Assembly: GCF_008831285.2 (NCBI RefSeq)
Contig: NC_045138.2
Coordinates: 13,590,571 to 13,654,570 of the forward strand
From: Nymphaea colorata
Taxonomy: Eukaryota; Streptophyta; Magnoliopsida; Nymphaeales; Nymphaeaceae
Reading direction: 5' to 3'
Length of the DNA stretch: 64,000 nt
Position numbers and translations under genes: made by a program. Below the pieces are notes generated by a model, which was not told the DNA's origin, did not search any database, and saw only the letters and a list, made by a program, of their open reading frames with translations. Shown here in pieces: positions 52,431 to 64,000 of this stretch; position 1 is the stretch's first letter, and the number at the start of each line of letters is the position of its first letter.

Positions 52431-53069
52431 GTTCTTGTCATATTGGAGTCTTTCAGGTCACCTCTCCATACTTTTATTCTATATGTTTTAAATTTTGTAT
52501 AATTTTATCATATATAATAATGTAGCCCCAACTGTAAGTCTGTAATCGATGTCATTAAAGCATGCCGTATTATTATGAGGCCGCTACAAGGACATAGTTA
52601 CCGTTGGAAGCAAAAGAATAAACAAATATATACGACCAAACTTTCGAAACGGAAAAGAAAATTAAAGAAAGAATGAGAAAAGAAGAGGGTTCACGTCATA
52701 TGCTCAATAGCTTGCTTTCAACACACTTTCCGATTATCATCGGTTTAAAAGAAAAAACATTCAAAGTGAAAATTCCATTTACAATGTTGCCATGACATGC
52801 AGGGTCCTGTTGCATTTCATCTCTATGGCGATACGTGGGTGGTTCAAAAGATAAACAAATATCGCATTAGAATCGAGTTAATAACTGATTTCAGCTTCAA
52901 CTGCTTTTTTTTGAATTAGTGTTGAAACTAAAATCAAGTTTGGAGTTTCAGGTCGTCCAATACAATCACACTGCTCTGCGCTATATCTATACAATAGTTC
53001 TAAACCTTCAGATCAGAGCGTACTTGGCCTAATGTCATCCAAATTGACCAACAAAGGTTTTTTAAAATT

Positions 53070-53072
<3 letters not shown>

Positions 53073-53101
<29 letters not shown>

Positions 53102-53321
53102 ATGGCAGGGTGAGCGCCATTATCGGCTCACCACATGGCTCGTCGCCCACTCTGCCGGCCCGCGCCCTCGCACTCACGGGGATCCGAGCTCCTTCTCAAC
53201 CCCAGAGCTTCCGCTCCGGGAAAAGAAAACTTAAAAAGGAGGAGAGAAGAAGAGGCAAGGTAAAAGGAAGGAGGGACTTCCCCCTGCTCGCTCGCCCCCT
53301 TGGCTTTTCGCCTACCATGTG
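53073..53321 (+). promoter_or_regulatory. PINOID leader / proximal promoter with (GA)n
   Basis: A (GA)14 run at 53073-53100 opens a GC-richer, purine-rich stretch that leads into the start codon at 53322. The TSS is not visible. GA repeats are common targets of BPC proteins in plant promoters; that role here is inference. Confidence 0.45.
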
Positions 53322-56300
53322 ATGGGGACTTCCCCTGCAACCCAACCTTCACCCAAAGGCCCCAAAGTCAATCCCCCTGTACCAAAGTGTTCGACCAAAT
53401 GCCTCAACCAAACCTCCACCCTCTCATCATCCTCCTCCTCCTGCTCCTCCTCTACTGATGCCACCTTAGACGAAGATCTCCTCAACATAAGTTTTGGGTC
53501 TTCGTCAACCGTCACCACCACCACCACCAGCACCACAGACATCAAGTGCAGTACCAGTAGTAGTACAGCAGCCGCCGAGGACGGCGGCAGCGCCTGGCGG
53601 TGCCCGCCACTGGCGATGAGCGACCTCCGGTTCCTGCGCCGGTTGGGGAGCGGCGACATAGGGAGTGTGTACTTGGTGGAGATGAAGGTGTCCGGGGCGG
53701 TCTTCGCCGCAAAGGTGATGGACAAGCGGGAGCTTGTGAGGAGGAATAAGGTGGGAAGGGCGAGGACGGAGAAGGAAATCCTGGAGGCCGTGAGCCACCC
53801 GTTCCTGCCAAGATTGCATGCCGCCATCGAGTCCGGCCGGTGGTCCTGCCTCGTCACTGAATTCTGCCCCGGCGGGGACCTTCACGTCCTCCGCCAGCTC
53901 CAGCCGGCCAAGAGGTTCGATGAGGCCGCCGCCAGGTACGTCCTCTCTCTCGCTCCCCCTCCTGTGCGCTTTGGATCCTGCGCTGAAATTACTGCGGTCG
54001 GGCTTACCGATATTACCATTATCCTATTCTTACTTGAAGTTGGCGGTCATTCTTTTCCGTGTAAGCAATGTTATCACAAGAAGAATAATTACTGTTACGT
54101 GAACATGGTCTTAAACTGGGCCCTGCCTGTAAAATAATCCCACTTTTTTTCCAGCCACAGCAAAGAGAATGATGATGGTGGTGAATCTTGACCATCCCAG
54201 TTCCCACCATGATAACCATGATGATGGTTGTCATCGTCTTGGTCATTATCATCACCCCGTCGCCCGAGGCTTTCTCCCTACTGAATGATTACCAGGCAAT
54301 ATTGGTAGCCATTTTCATCATCGTGATGGATACTAAGATCAGGAACATTCCGTAGTTTTGGGCTTTTCTGTGATGGAATGGTGACCGTGTCTCCGACATA
54401 GAGGAGAAAGGAAATTGTTTTGTAAAAACTGAATTGAAAATCTCATGGCTATTGCTCTTGCTTCATATAAAAAAAATGTAGGATGGCCTTAAAGAATGAA
54501 AGCAACCAAAAAATTGCATGGTGGATAGGTTATGAACCCAATTGTTTCTCTTTCTTCTTTTTTTGTTTTAAATCTGCGACCAAGCCAGGAGGAAACTTCT
54601 CCGTTGTTGACCATACTTTTGGAGGTACTCAATCGGCAGAAATGTTCGAAACTCTTGTATCAACCTACTTGGACATGATTCTGCAGCGCTGTGAACTCGT
54701 GAATTCTGAGGCTTGATGATGACAAAAAAGTTGCCAGTGTAACATGAAGCGTATCCTTATGGACCAGTGTTTCTCCGTCCAAATCGCAGGAGAATGCCTC
54801 CTGCAATGGAAAACGAGACAGAATACCTTAATTCATGCTAGAAGAAACCATCCCTTTTTCGTCCCTATTGCATTAATTTCTGTGAAACCGCAGTTATCTT
54901 GTGAAGCGATACCTAATTGCTGCCTTTTGTCAACCAAAGAGTGATATAATTCAAATAGATGTTCAATGATCATTATAAAATGTGCTTTAGTACTTACAAG
55001 ATGGTAGGTGAATATGAGCTCTAAAGATAGATACAATTTTCATTAGCCTTGCAGAAGCCCGCTTTGGTTAAGCGGCCGTTTTCGTAATTTGAAAGCTGAA
55101 GTCATTTTTTTTATTATTATTAGTTCACAGCAACGGAACAAATTCCGAAACATCTTTGTCTTTCAGAAAATTTTCTGAATGGCTCGGATCCAGGTTTGGT
55201 TAAGTCAATTGGTCCAGGTATTATCTATCCCAGTTGTACATCTACCTTCACTTGCATGATTCATGCGTCCGGCTTAACCCGCCGAGAGAGTAGGTCCAGG
55301 TGGGTCTCACTGGGCCTTGTAAAATAGAAACAGAAACTGGCTACACCCGGTTGGCTCCTTCTACGCTGGGTCCAGACAGACCCAGATCTATGGCAGAGGT
55401 CTTATTTAATGCATCCGCGATAACTTCACGATGTACATCAATACGGTATGTTGGACTGCCTCGCTTTCTGGGCAATTGCATTTAAACTCCACACCTTCTT
55501 TTGTGCAGAAGCATGCACTAAAATAGATTTTTCTGAAATTGTCATACTCATCTCTGTGTGTGTGTGTGAGTGCATGTGCATGTGCATTCACTCCGTAGTC
55601 CCAGTCATCTTGTTTTGGAGTAACTGTGGTTACATCGGATGAGATTCGTATTAGAGGTGAGCTTTAAGGCCAGAAGAACCTTCAAGATCGGTGTAGCCGA
55701 ATTCCACCGATTAGATATTATATGTAGTAATTTACAACCAGAGTATCTATGGTGGTGCTTTTGTTTGAATCCAGAGAGCAGATTCGAGGAATCCACGAAG
55801 CGATTCGCAGCTTGCGATGGCATCAAATCCATCTACAGTCTTTTAACAGTTACAGCAGAAAATCTTTCAAGGCCATCATCTCCATTTTATCTTCTCCGCT
55901 TGGCAATATGTGAACTCATCTGCTTAAACCAATCTCTTAAATATATTCACGTTCTGAATCAAAGCCATTCTTAAACAACAGGAGATTAGAAATTTCTTTA
56001 TTTAGTTTTTGAAGTTTTGGATGTTTGATCTCTTGGCTTTGGATTGTAGATTCTATGCTGCGGAGGTGGTCGTGGCGCTGGAGTACGTCCACATGTTGGG
56101 GATCGTGTATCGTGATCTAAAGCCGGAAAACGTGCTCGTGAGATCGGACGGTCACATTATGCTCACAGATTTCGACCTCTCTCTGAGGTGCGACGCTCCG
56201 ACTTCCGCCACCTTTCTGCTCTCCGACTCCTCTTCCGGTCCCAAGTTCGGACCCGACCCGAGACGCTTCCCGGCCACCTCATGCATACTCCCCGGCTGCA

Positions 56301-56851
56301 TCGTCCCTGCGGTCTCCTGCTTCCACCCCATGCGCCGCTGGAAGAAACGCTCAACCAAGAAGTCCGTCCCCGACGTCGTCGCCGAGCCCGCCGACGTCCG
56401 TTCCATGTCATTCGTCGGCACCCATGAGTACCTCGCGCCGGAGATCATCTCCGGAGACGGCCACGGCAGCGCGGTGGACTGGTGGACCCTCGGCATCTTC
56501 GTCTTCGAGCTCCTCTACGGCGTCACCCCCTTCCGGGGTGCCGACCACGAGTCAACGCTCGCCAACATCGTCGCGCGCGCGCTCGAGGTCCCCACCGGGG
56601 ATGCAGCCGGCAGCGTGTCGAATGCGGCTCGGGAATTCATCGCCGCTCTGCTGGTGAAGGAGCCGGAGAAGCGGCTCGGCTCCACCTTGGGCGCAGCAGC
56701 CGTGAAGCGCCACCCTTTCTTTGATGGGGTTAATTGGGCGCTGCTGAGGTGCGCCACCCCGCCGTATGTGCCGCCGACGCCGTCGGCCTCCCGCGCAGCT
56801 GATATGGCTGCGAAAGACAGCAGTTCGGATAGCAACGTACCATATTTCTAA
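53322..56851 (+). CDS. PID: PINOID Ser/Thr protein kinase (AGC VIII, AGC3)
   Basis: Exon 1 is 53322-53935 and exon 2 is 56050-56851, joined in phase 2 inside an Arg codon, giving 471 aa. PINOID phosphorylates the central loop of PIN auxin carriers at the plasma membrane and so sets auxin flow. Residues 30-90 are Ser/Thr-rich. The kinase domain starts near 101 ([17 protein letters not shown]), with Lys131, the catalytic Asp227 in [11 protein letters not shown] at 245-247 and APE at 334-336. The insert between DFD and APE carries [16 protein letters not shown] and a basic patch ([10 protein letters not shown], about 298-308), both PINOID hallmarks; the basic patch fits membrane binding. Ser325 in [13 protein letters not shown] is the expected PDK1 site. 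The coding exons are much richer in GC than the other genes here. The first ATG is used; a GTG lies just before it. The intron is 2114 bp. Confidence 0.94.
53936..54320 (+). other. 5' part of the PINOID intron, source-like copy of a downstream repeat
   Basis: Right after the donor (GTACGT) comes a CT-rich run, then gcgctttggatcctgcgc (53966-53983), a TTACCG/ATTACC stretch, tgtaagcaatg, and from about 54168 a GATGATGG/CATCATCG-rich segment. The same order of words recurs at 59404-59665 and 61345-61760. Confidence 0.6.
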
Positions 56852-59403
56852 AGACCTCCAGTCTGCAGCTAGCACTGTCTGTTGACATAGCAGCTGGCTT
56901 TTCCTATTCTGTGCCGTGAATATGCATAAGGCAGGCATGTGATGCAGTAGAACCATTAGGTTTCAGTATGCCACCAAGTTTTCTTTCTGCCGCTGGTGGA
57001 ACGGCTGCAGTCATTCATCTCGTTGATTGCTTAATTTGCTTAGTGACCAGCTGACCGTTGTTTCTTCACCCTTCGTTTGGAAGTTCTAATGAATGACTTG
57101 GTTGCACTTGCTCCATGATCTAAGAATCATGAATTTCTGGCAACCCACCTTCTATATTTGTTTGTTTGTTTTTCTTCTTTTCTTTTCTTGGATTTGCATG
57201 TGAGAAACTATAGGAGATCGCTGTTCTGCACTTTGTGTACTCCAAAGAATAATTTTATTGGCCTTGGGTGCATTTGATGATTAGCTTCTGTTAATTAAAA
57301 CGGAACGGTGCTAGATGCATGGGTTTTAAAAATAGCACTGCCGGGCAGCAGTAACATGAGTGAAACTGATCCATGGTATGGTGCTCCATATACACGAAGA
57401 AGAGCTAGTTGTTGTTGTTGATTATGATGATGACCATGATGATGTTGATGATGATTATGGTGCAACAGCTTTTTATGCGCGGGGTGCATCGTGCTATCAT
57501 AACCACAGGCAGTTCTTCTGATCATGGATGTGCTCGTTCATTATCAATTCGTATTTGCATATGTTCAACATATCATTGTTTATTTTATGTCATTCTTTCT
57601 CTCTGTAATTGAAGAAAATTAAGAAACAAAAGGAATCTCTCTCTCTCTCTCTCTCTTCTCGCTTTCCAAATTCTGAACCTGACCAGTCGGTTACAGAGCC
57701 ATCACAGCCATACAATCAAAATGCATAGAATAAGCCGAATGGAAAAGCTGACAATCTTTCGGATCCAATATTCTTGAAATCTGATTTATCTGACATGGCA
57801 CTTATGAACAAAACTCATACTTTTTTACCGGGAAGTTTATCCTCTGCAATTACTAGCTACAGCTTCCCCGACAACTCTCATTCTTGATCTGGGTACTGGA
57901 ACCGGTTATATTTTCCTCCCCCCCGACGTTCTGAATTTGTCATGCCTTACAGAGCATGACACCAAAGCAAAGACGATTAGCGTCCGAAGTCCCGAAGTCC
58001 CGAAGCTTCATCTGCATGTGAAAATTTTCCGACAATTAAAAAACAGAGCTGGGGTTAATTTCATTAGGAAACGAAAAACATGTAGAGCATTTACTATTTG
58101 AGGATACCTTAATTTTAGATAAATCACGTCATGAAGACTTCCACAAACGTTCTTACAGATGGTTGCGTTTCTTATCTATGGTTAACCACATACATAGAGG
58201 CAAGGCGGAAACAAGCGTTTCTAAGTTTATGAGGTGCATGATTGCTTCAAATTTTAAATTCATAGATTTGATGCAGCATGTTTTAAAGTTCTACGCTTTA
58301 ATCTATGGTTCATCAAACGAATTATTAATCTTGGGTTGGATTTCAGATTCACACTTAGATCCTCTTAATGACAACTGATCGATGATCAGAAAAGGAAGGG
58401 ATTGATCTTAAACTACTGTTCTCAAATTAAAGTAGATGAAAGGAAAGGGAACCCATCAACATATTAGACATCTAAGACTCTGAATCTTGTAGTCGTTTGA
58501 TCATTGGGTGAAAGCAACCAGATCTATAATTGGGAATACAAGAAGAAACAAAAAGTAACATGGCTTCAGCATGATGATAAAAAAATTATACACTTGAAAT
58601 TTTGCGCACGAGCTTAAGTTCTTGTTTCAAAATTGGAGAAACAAGTATTATTTTAATATATTGGCGCGGGGCTTTTATTTTTTTAAAAGAAAAGGCACAT
58701 GAATCCTGTGCTCAAGAAAGGCAAACTTGATAAATACTCCAACAATTGATAAAAGGAAGAACGCAACCAACGAAAGTAAAGTTCGGCGAGAAAGAAGCGT
58801 ACACGCATTTAGTGGACCAGAAGTCAATTTCTTTTTGGGATCTTTTCTCCTTGTTTTAGTAACTAAAACTTTCAGTTACGTTGCATAGTGCAGCAACCCA
58901 ATGGGTCATTAATTGTTTGAGCTGCTTCCAAGTTTTCAGTTGGCGGAGTCCCGCGATCAGGCAATTAAAGTTCATAATAATCGACCAGGCAATGGCAGAT
59001 TTTCAGGTTGACATCTTGCGGTTTTCTTACGTTAAAATATAAACAACGTCAAGCTTACTGAAATAGATGTTTCATGTAGATTAGTAATTTAGTTGTGTGA
59101 TCACGGTTAGGCATGCGTATATGAAGGTTTTACCACTCTTACTACCGCTTGCCATGATCCTCGGTCAGATCTAAGTTTGAATTAGAGGCGCATATCGCTT
59201 GCAGGCTTCCTTTGTTAGTTTCTTCAGAGATGGCAACAGCTGCTACAATTTTTCTCCATGGTTTGAGAAAAGAAAAAAATTTTCTCAATTACGTAGCGGA
59301 CACACAGCCATTCGCCAACTAGTGGCAATATATTTCTGCAAGCTGATTCGACATAAATGATCAGAGAAAAAGAAATCTGTCTCAGACAGCAGGGGAAGTT
59401 TCT
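56852..59403. other. PINOID 3' flank, non-coding
   Basis: The left end should hold the PINOID 3' UTR. A GATGAT/GTTGTT-rich patch lies at 57409-57461 and a (CT)n run near 57638-57655. No gene is supported. Confidence 0.5.
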
Positions 59404-59665
59404 GTACGTCTTTTCTCTCTCTCTCTATTTCTCTCGAAGTACGAGAGCTTCGGATCCTGCAGTATGATTATTATTGCTGCCATTAATTACCACCATTAAT
59501 ATTTTGTCTTTATTCTACTTTGGAGTTGCCAGCCATTCGATAAGTGTAAGTAATGTCATCATTACAGGAAGAAGAAGATAAATATTAGTTTTAAGCAATC
59601 GTGCTAAGTACGTGCGCTTTGGATCCTGCGCAAAATTACCGTATTTAGTTTCGTTATAAAATAAT
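59404..59665 (+). repeat. Decayed copy B of the PINOID-intron-like repeat
   Basis: It has gtacgtc followed by a CT-rich run, gcttcggatcctgc (59447-59460), tgtaagtaatgtcatc, and a second core gtgcgctttggatcctgcgc (59613-59632). Word order matches the PINOID intron start, with many substitutions. Confidence 0.55.
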
Positions 59666-60714
59666 TCTAGTTAATTGCATAGACATCCAACCTTCTAACG
59701 GAATTTACAAGGCCGTCCCCCCTAAATATATTTAAACAATTCGCCTCGGTCCTTTTTGGGTAGAGGCATTTTTTGAAATCTGACCGTACTGGGTCCCGCT
59801 CGGGCCCCAAACTCAACCTGAGTTTAGGCTATACTGTTCGAGCCTAGCTCGAGACCGGGCAGGGCCCTGGATTGAGCTAAAATAAAGAAACCTTGTCCTC
59901 GCGGTTGTATCTATTGCATTTTCTTAAGATTCTTATATTTGAATGTACCATTAAAAATCAAATTATAGTAAGAAGGAGTAGGAGTTATCTGTATTGGTCA
60001 TATTTGTTAACCTAGCCCAGCCCGGCCCAGTTCCATCCTTAGTCAAAACCCATCTGCGTTTTAGTTAAACATCTTAGGTGTACTGTTAATTTAGGACGAT
60101 GGTTACCGACGGTCTCTTTTCTTTTCAACATTCACTGAACGCACTATATGTTTTTTATTTATCATGATCTTCAATAAATTTTATACATGTCATGTTTATT
60201 AATGGTCATATACTCGTTGTTGCGCCCTTACATAATTTGCCACAATCACTCTTTTACATTAATCATGTTAGCTACTTCAATCTGGACAAGCTAATAGTTG
60301 TATGGTAATTAAAGGAAGGATACTTCATGTAATTCAACTTCGTCAAAATTTGAGATTACATATCATCATTTCTTTGAAATTTCTAGGTGGATTTCGCATG
60401 AACTTAGACTAGAAAATGAGACTTCTCAGACCGAGAAGACACAACAACACGTACGTGTATGAAATATGTTTTGCGTTAAATAAGAAATTTTACACTTGGA
60501 TTTAGAAATTCGTAAGTTCAAATTAAACGAGAGAGCAATGGGTTTGAACTAGGAAGCTCTATCTTTTTGTTCAATTGTAAATCAATAATATCAGAGAACA
60601 AGTTTCATCTCCCCTAAAGTAGAGACTTGCATGAGATTAATGCTTACTAAAGGAAAAAAAAGTATGACAAAGGAAGGAAATGCCAAAAAACAATATATAT
60701 ATATATATATATAT

Positions 60715-60750
60715 ATGTTGTTAATATATATATGTATATATTAACAACAT
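60715..60750. repeat. Short AT-rich palindrome
   Basis: Arms atgttgttaatatata and tatatattaacaacat are perfect 16 bp reverse complements around tatg. A (TA)n run precedes it. Confidence 0.85.
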
Positions 60751-61344
60751 AATATAAGAAAAATTGGATGTGAATTGTACCTTTTAGTGAACCAAAAGTA
60801 TATCGACCTCCTTCTTGTGTGATTGGTCATAAGTCATCACTCGGCTTCTTTACCGAAGTTGAGCAGTCTTTCCCCGCGAGATTGAACAGGGCGTGCTTCA
60901 ATTAAGCTTCATGGTCTTCGAACCTGGAAGTCCTCTTACCTGCCTCCGACTCTTCAGCTGGCCAGAGTCGACCTCATATGATGAACTTGAGCTAAGACAG
61001 AAACCTCATCACTGCTGGTGCGCCTTGGCTTCGGTTTCCAAATCCCTTGAAGCCATCGCACCCGCCATTAGTTTGCCTTAAACTTGAGAAGATGACGAAC
61101 AGGTATGCATGAGAGCACGTAGCTATGTATATATAGAGGATCTTCATATATATAATCATCTAACTTGATTCCTGACTAGTTCTATGGGACGTAACTATTT
61201 ATAATCCTCTTTGGGAAATCAGCTTCATTCCAACTGTCATATTATTCTTTTATATGTATATGACTTAGATTTCATATATACAGCAAGTTGTGCAAAGGAA
61301 CACGTGTTAAGTGTAATATTTTTTGTTCAGCTCATTAGAAAGAA

Positions 61345-61760
61345 TTATCTTCTCGTTCTCTTTCTAGGTCTGAGCTTCGGATCCTGCGACGCCATTAATC
61401 GCTATCATTATCTTTGATAATTACCGGGATCTACAGTCGTCCGTAACGTGTAAGTAACAAGCAGCAGGAGAAGGAAAAGAACAGGAATAGTTTAATCGGA
61501 CGTGCTTGGTACGTGCGCTTTGGATCCTGCGTTACGTTGCCGTCATCTTGTCGTTATCGGCATTATAAAAATGCTTTTACCATATTCTACTGGGGATGGA
61601 TGGCCACTTTTTCACGCTTAATAAATTACTTAAGACTGTTGGAGATGAATAATTAAGTTTACCCTAACGTGGTTGCACCGGAGCGCCGATGGTTGACTTC
61701 TTGTGACCACCGATAATGGATGATGATGATCATGATCATCATAATGTCTTCATGGTCTTG
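61345..61760 (+). repeat. Decayed copy C of the PINOID-intron-like repeat
   Basis: It contains gagcttcggatcctgcg (about 61372-61388), cgtgtaagtaac, then gtgcgctttggatcctgcg (61513-61531), ttaccatattctactgggg, and a GATGATGATCATGATC segment near 61720-61742. Copy B and copy C share 21 bp exactly around their second core. Confidence 0.6.
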
Positions 61761-62313
61761 CAATTAAGGACGTTTAAAGTTTATTGGCCTCCAAATTCAA
61801 CTTTTGTTTCTGCTTAACCCTGTAATTAAACCAGGGCACTTCCAGTTCAATTGAAAGCTAATTTACCCGAATTTAATATAACAAGTGGTCTTGCTTGGTA
61901 GTTAATTGCTGTCGACATATCCAATGGCCGGTCAGCAAGAAAAGGCAAAAAAAGAAAAAAGAAAAACAGAGGAGAATATAAAGAATATTCAAGGCGTTTA
62001 ATTTCTCTTTTCTAAAAGAAAATGGAAACATAGGTGCCTATTTGGAATTAGACTTACCAACGTGGCCCTCGATGAAATTTCATCTCTCTCTCTCTCTCTC
62101 TCTCTTCTTTCTGCGCGGGCGCGCCAGTTTTCTTGCTTTGCGTGCCCTTTGGACCCTGAGTGTCTGAGTGATTCACCAGCATATCATATTCTACTGGGGA
62201 TTAGCACAGAAAGAAAAAATAACATAAATGCGATTGTCAACTCTGGAACGAGGGACCTGGCTCATGTTAAGCACAGAAAATCTTATCCTACAAAACAATC
62301 TTATCATGCAGAC

Positions 62314-62357
62314 CAAGTTCAGTGGAACTTTCCGCCAAGTTCAGTGAAACTTTCCGC
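62314..62357. repeat. 22 bp tandem repeat, two copies
   Basis: The unit starts caagttcagtggaactttcc; the second copy differs by one base. It lies at 62314-62335 and 62336-62357. Confidence 0.88.
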
Positions 62358-62554
62358 CATGGCTACCTCCACAATCACCACCACCACCCATCATATTTCT
62401 TGCACTCATTTCCTTCCTATTGGGGCCTTCTTGTCATTATGTATAAGCCTTGCAGATCTTCACAATGATAATTAATGGTGATCATTTTCCTCAAAGTGAA
62501 AAAAGTTAAGTTTCATGGTGATTTTTGCAGAGACCATTGTCATCATCATCTTCA

Positions 62555-62730
62555 CTGTCGACTTACGGCGCCTCTCTCTGTCGTCCACATTATCGATTTA
62601 CTGCGCCTCTCTCTTTCGTTATGCAAACGCTTTGGATCCCCGGTGTAATTACTGTCGTTGTCAGTAGGAAATGCTCCCGCATTATCTTATTCCACGTTCG
62701 GATTAGTAATTTTCCTTTGCGGGGTACTGC
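62555..62730 (+). repeat. Decayed copy E of the PINOID-intron-like repeat
   Basis: CT-rich runs are followed by aacgctttggatccccgg (about 62626-62643), gtaattactgtcgttg and attatcttattccacg, in the same order as the PINOID intron (gctttggatcctg, aattactgcgg, attatcctattc). Confidence 0.5.
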
Positions 62731-64000
62731 AATCAACAGAGAAGAATAGTATCCACTGTTGAATGAACAGGGCCACTCTGAGATGATGGGCTCGACTCGT
62801 TAAAAAAATGAAGTCGTCGGGCAATTTACTTGGATAAATTTTCTTACCAAGAAGATGACAACCATGCTCGTATATTACGTGATCTCTGCTTCTTCATAAC
62901 AATCATAACGACGAAGGCCTTCATCATACGATGAATGATGCGTATCATTGCCGTCTACACTTAATTATGTGCCCCTCAATTTATAGTCATCATCATCCTA
63001 ATCATCATTATGATCACATAGCGCATGATTACTATTCATTTATGATTTATGATGCACACACAATCTTAAATATTTTTTTTCGGGGTCGGGTGCATTTGAA
63101 TCCTTCATCAAGCCGTGTGATTTGGCAACGATTAAACGGGCCAGGTGCTTGATTACATATGGTTAATTAACCAAGTATCCATGGATTCAAGAGCAGCCCC
63201 AAATCCCGTGCTCTTAGATCTTGTATCTTCGGCAGCCCAGCTAGAATAGCAAATCAGGATTTGAGGTTTTGAATTTTAAGCTTTACCTACTCTTATCCAT
63301 AGTTTGATAGCCATGCAGGATTTTGCTGTGAAAATATGCAAATCGTTTGAGATTATAATCACATACATCCAAGGCGCAAAATATTATAATTCGGATGACA
63401 TCACGACCAGCTACCATGTGCATCCAATTAAGAATTCATCCACGCACAGACAGATGCTTTGTTCGAGCAGAAGAGACTGAATAGCTTGTTTTGTTCAGTC
63501 TCATGCCGACAAGGTCGAATATAGAACTGCGGAAACTACGACTACATGATTAATCTTTGTTATTTGAGCCAAAAGTGTTCTCAAGTCAACCGGTTGTGGG
63601 AGTAAGCTCGATCTTTTTCAAGTCAGGTTTATCAATAATAATCTTGGTGTTTCTCCCTTAGCTGAAATTCAATTTAAACTAAAATATGAATTACATAAAT
63701 ATACATCGCCCAGACCATGTGCGGGTGCGGCACTCATGGTAATGTTTTTTTTCTTTCTGTTGAATTAACGTTCACTTAATGTAGAACTATTATATAAAAA
63801 CAACTTGAAATATTATTCGATTAAAGGACTGATTTCTAGCTATTGTTTTGCCTTCTATGATGGGCAAAAACAGTAAATGATGGGATTTGAGAAGAATATT
63901 CCCCCAGCTGGTGAACCGTCACTCAAAGGGCGCGGTGCCATTAAATAGACCAAAATGGTTCGTTGGTTTGTAGTATTAATTGCAGATATTTGTTTTTTTC

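Larger units (their letters stand above)
51528..53072. other. Intergenic stretch upstream of PINOID
   Basis: Apart from the TATA candidate it holds a (TA)n(TG)n(GA)n microsatellite (51739-51788), a 47 bp tandem triplicate (52297-52430) and AT-rich DNA. It is the likely distal promoter of PINOID. Confidence 0.5.
59666..64000. other. Non-coding right end of the window
   Basis: No gene is supported. It holds the decayed repeat copies C and E listed here, a possible further copy at 62082-62210 (CT run, gcgtgccctttggaccctga, catattctactggggat), a degenerate GGGCCC/GCTCGAG-rich patch at about 59760-59880, and AT-rich DNA to the end. Confidence 0.5.

Noticed and set aside
53312-53885. Long minus-strand frames opposite PINOID exon 1
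   Set aside because: Antisense shadows of a GC-rich coding exon.
54483-54716. 77-codon frame in the PINOID intron
   Set aside because: No recognised family, phenylalanine run from a poly-T tract, and no splice link to the PINOID exons.
56152-56956. Long frames on both strands over PINOID exon 2
   Set aside because: Shadows of the GC-rich kinase exon; only the frame with kinase motifs is real.
1-64000. Autonomous retrotransposon or DNA transposon
   Set aside because: No reverse transcriptase, integrase or transposase motif and no primer-binding-site plus LTR pair was seen; only short decayed repeats.
1-64000. CRISPR array or bacterial gene system
   Set aside because: The tandem repeats have no spacers, and all genes carry introns and plant-type proteins.

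Overview
The window is nuclear DNA of a flowering plant. Six protein-coding genes can be built exon by exon with GT-AG introns, and all belong to plant gene families: an ENHANCER OF POLYCOMB-like gene, a BTB-LRR FBL11 gene, histone deacetylase HDA9, an alkaline/neutral invertase, a KIPK-like AGC kinase and the AGC kinase PINOID. The DNA is AT-rich, with long (TA)n/(GA)n microsatellites and large gaps between genes. The species cannot be read from the sequence; low-copy genes with long introns fit many angiosperms.

Layout. 1-1877 holds repeats only. EPCR-like (minus, about 1878-5035) has two large clear exons and an unresolved 3' end. 5036-10761 is mostly decayed non-coding DNA. FBL11 (minus, 10762-21847, 19 exons, about 967 aa) and HDA9 (plus, 22434-28891, 14 exons, 431 aa) are divergent and share a 586 bp gap. 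The invertase (plus, 31750-36087, 6 exons, 631 aa) follows. The KIPK-like kinase (minus, 39710-43136, 2 exons, 847 aa) has a leader with a well-placed upstream ORF. A 10 kb gap with repeats and one possible small secreted-peptide ORF separates it from PINOID (plus, 53322-56851, 2 exons, 471 aa). The rest, to 64000, is non-coding but contains several decayed relatives of the 5' part of the PINOID intron.

How the genes relate. They do not form an operon-like pathway. Two are chromatin factors (EPCR-like, HDA9) and two are AGC VIII kinases with the same intron position and phase; PINOID controls PIN auxin carriers. The invertase splits sucrose. I found no transposon with coding capacity, no RNA gene and no wholly new gene system. 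The observations most worth following up are the KIPK-like leader uORF with two competing splice acceptors, the PINOID-intron-like repeats downstream of PINOID, the missing conserved basic tail of the EPCR-like gene, and a tandem duplication inside the invertase linker.
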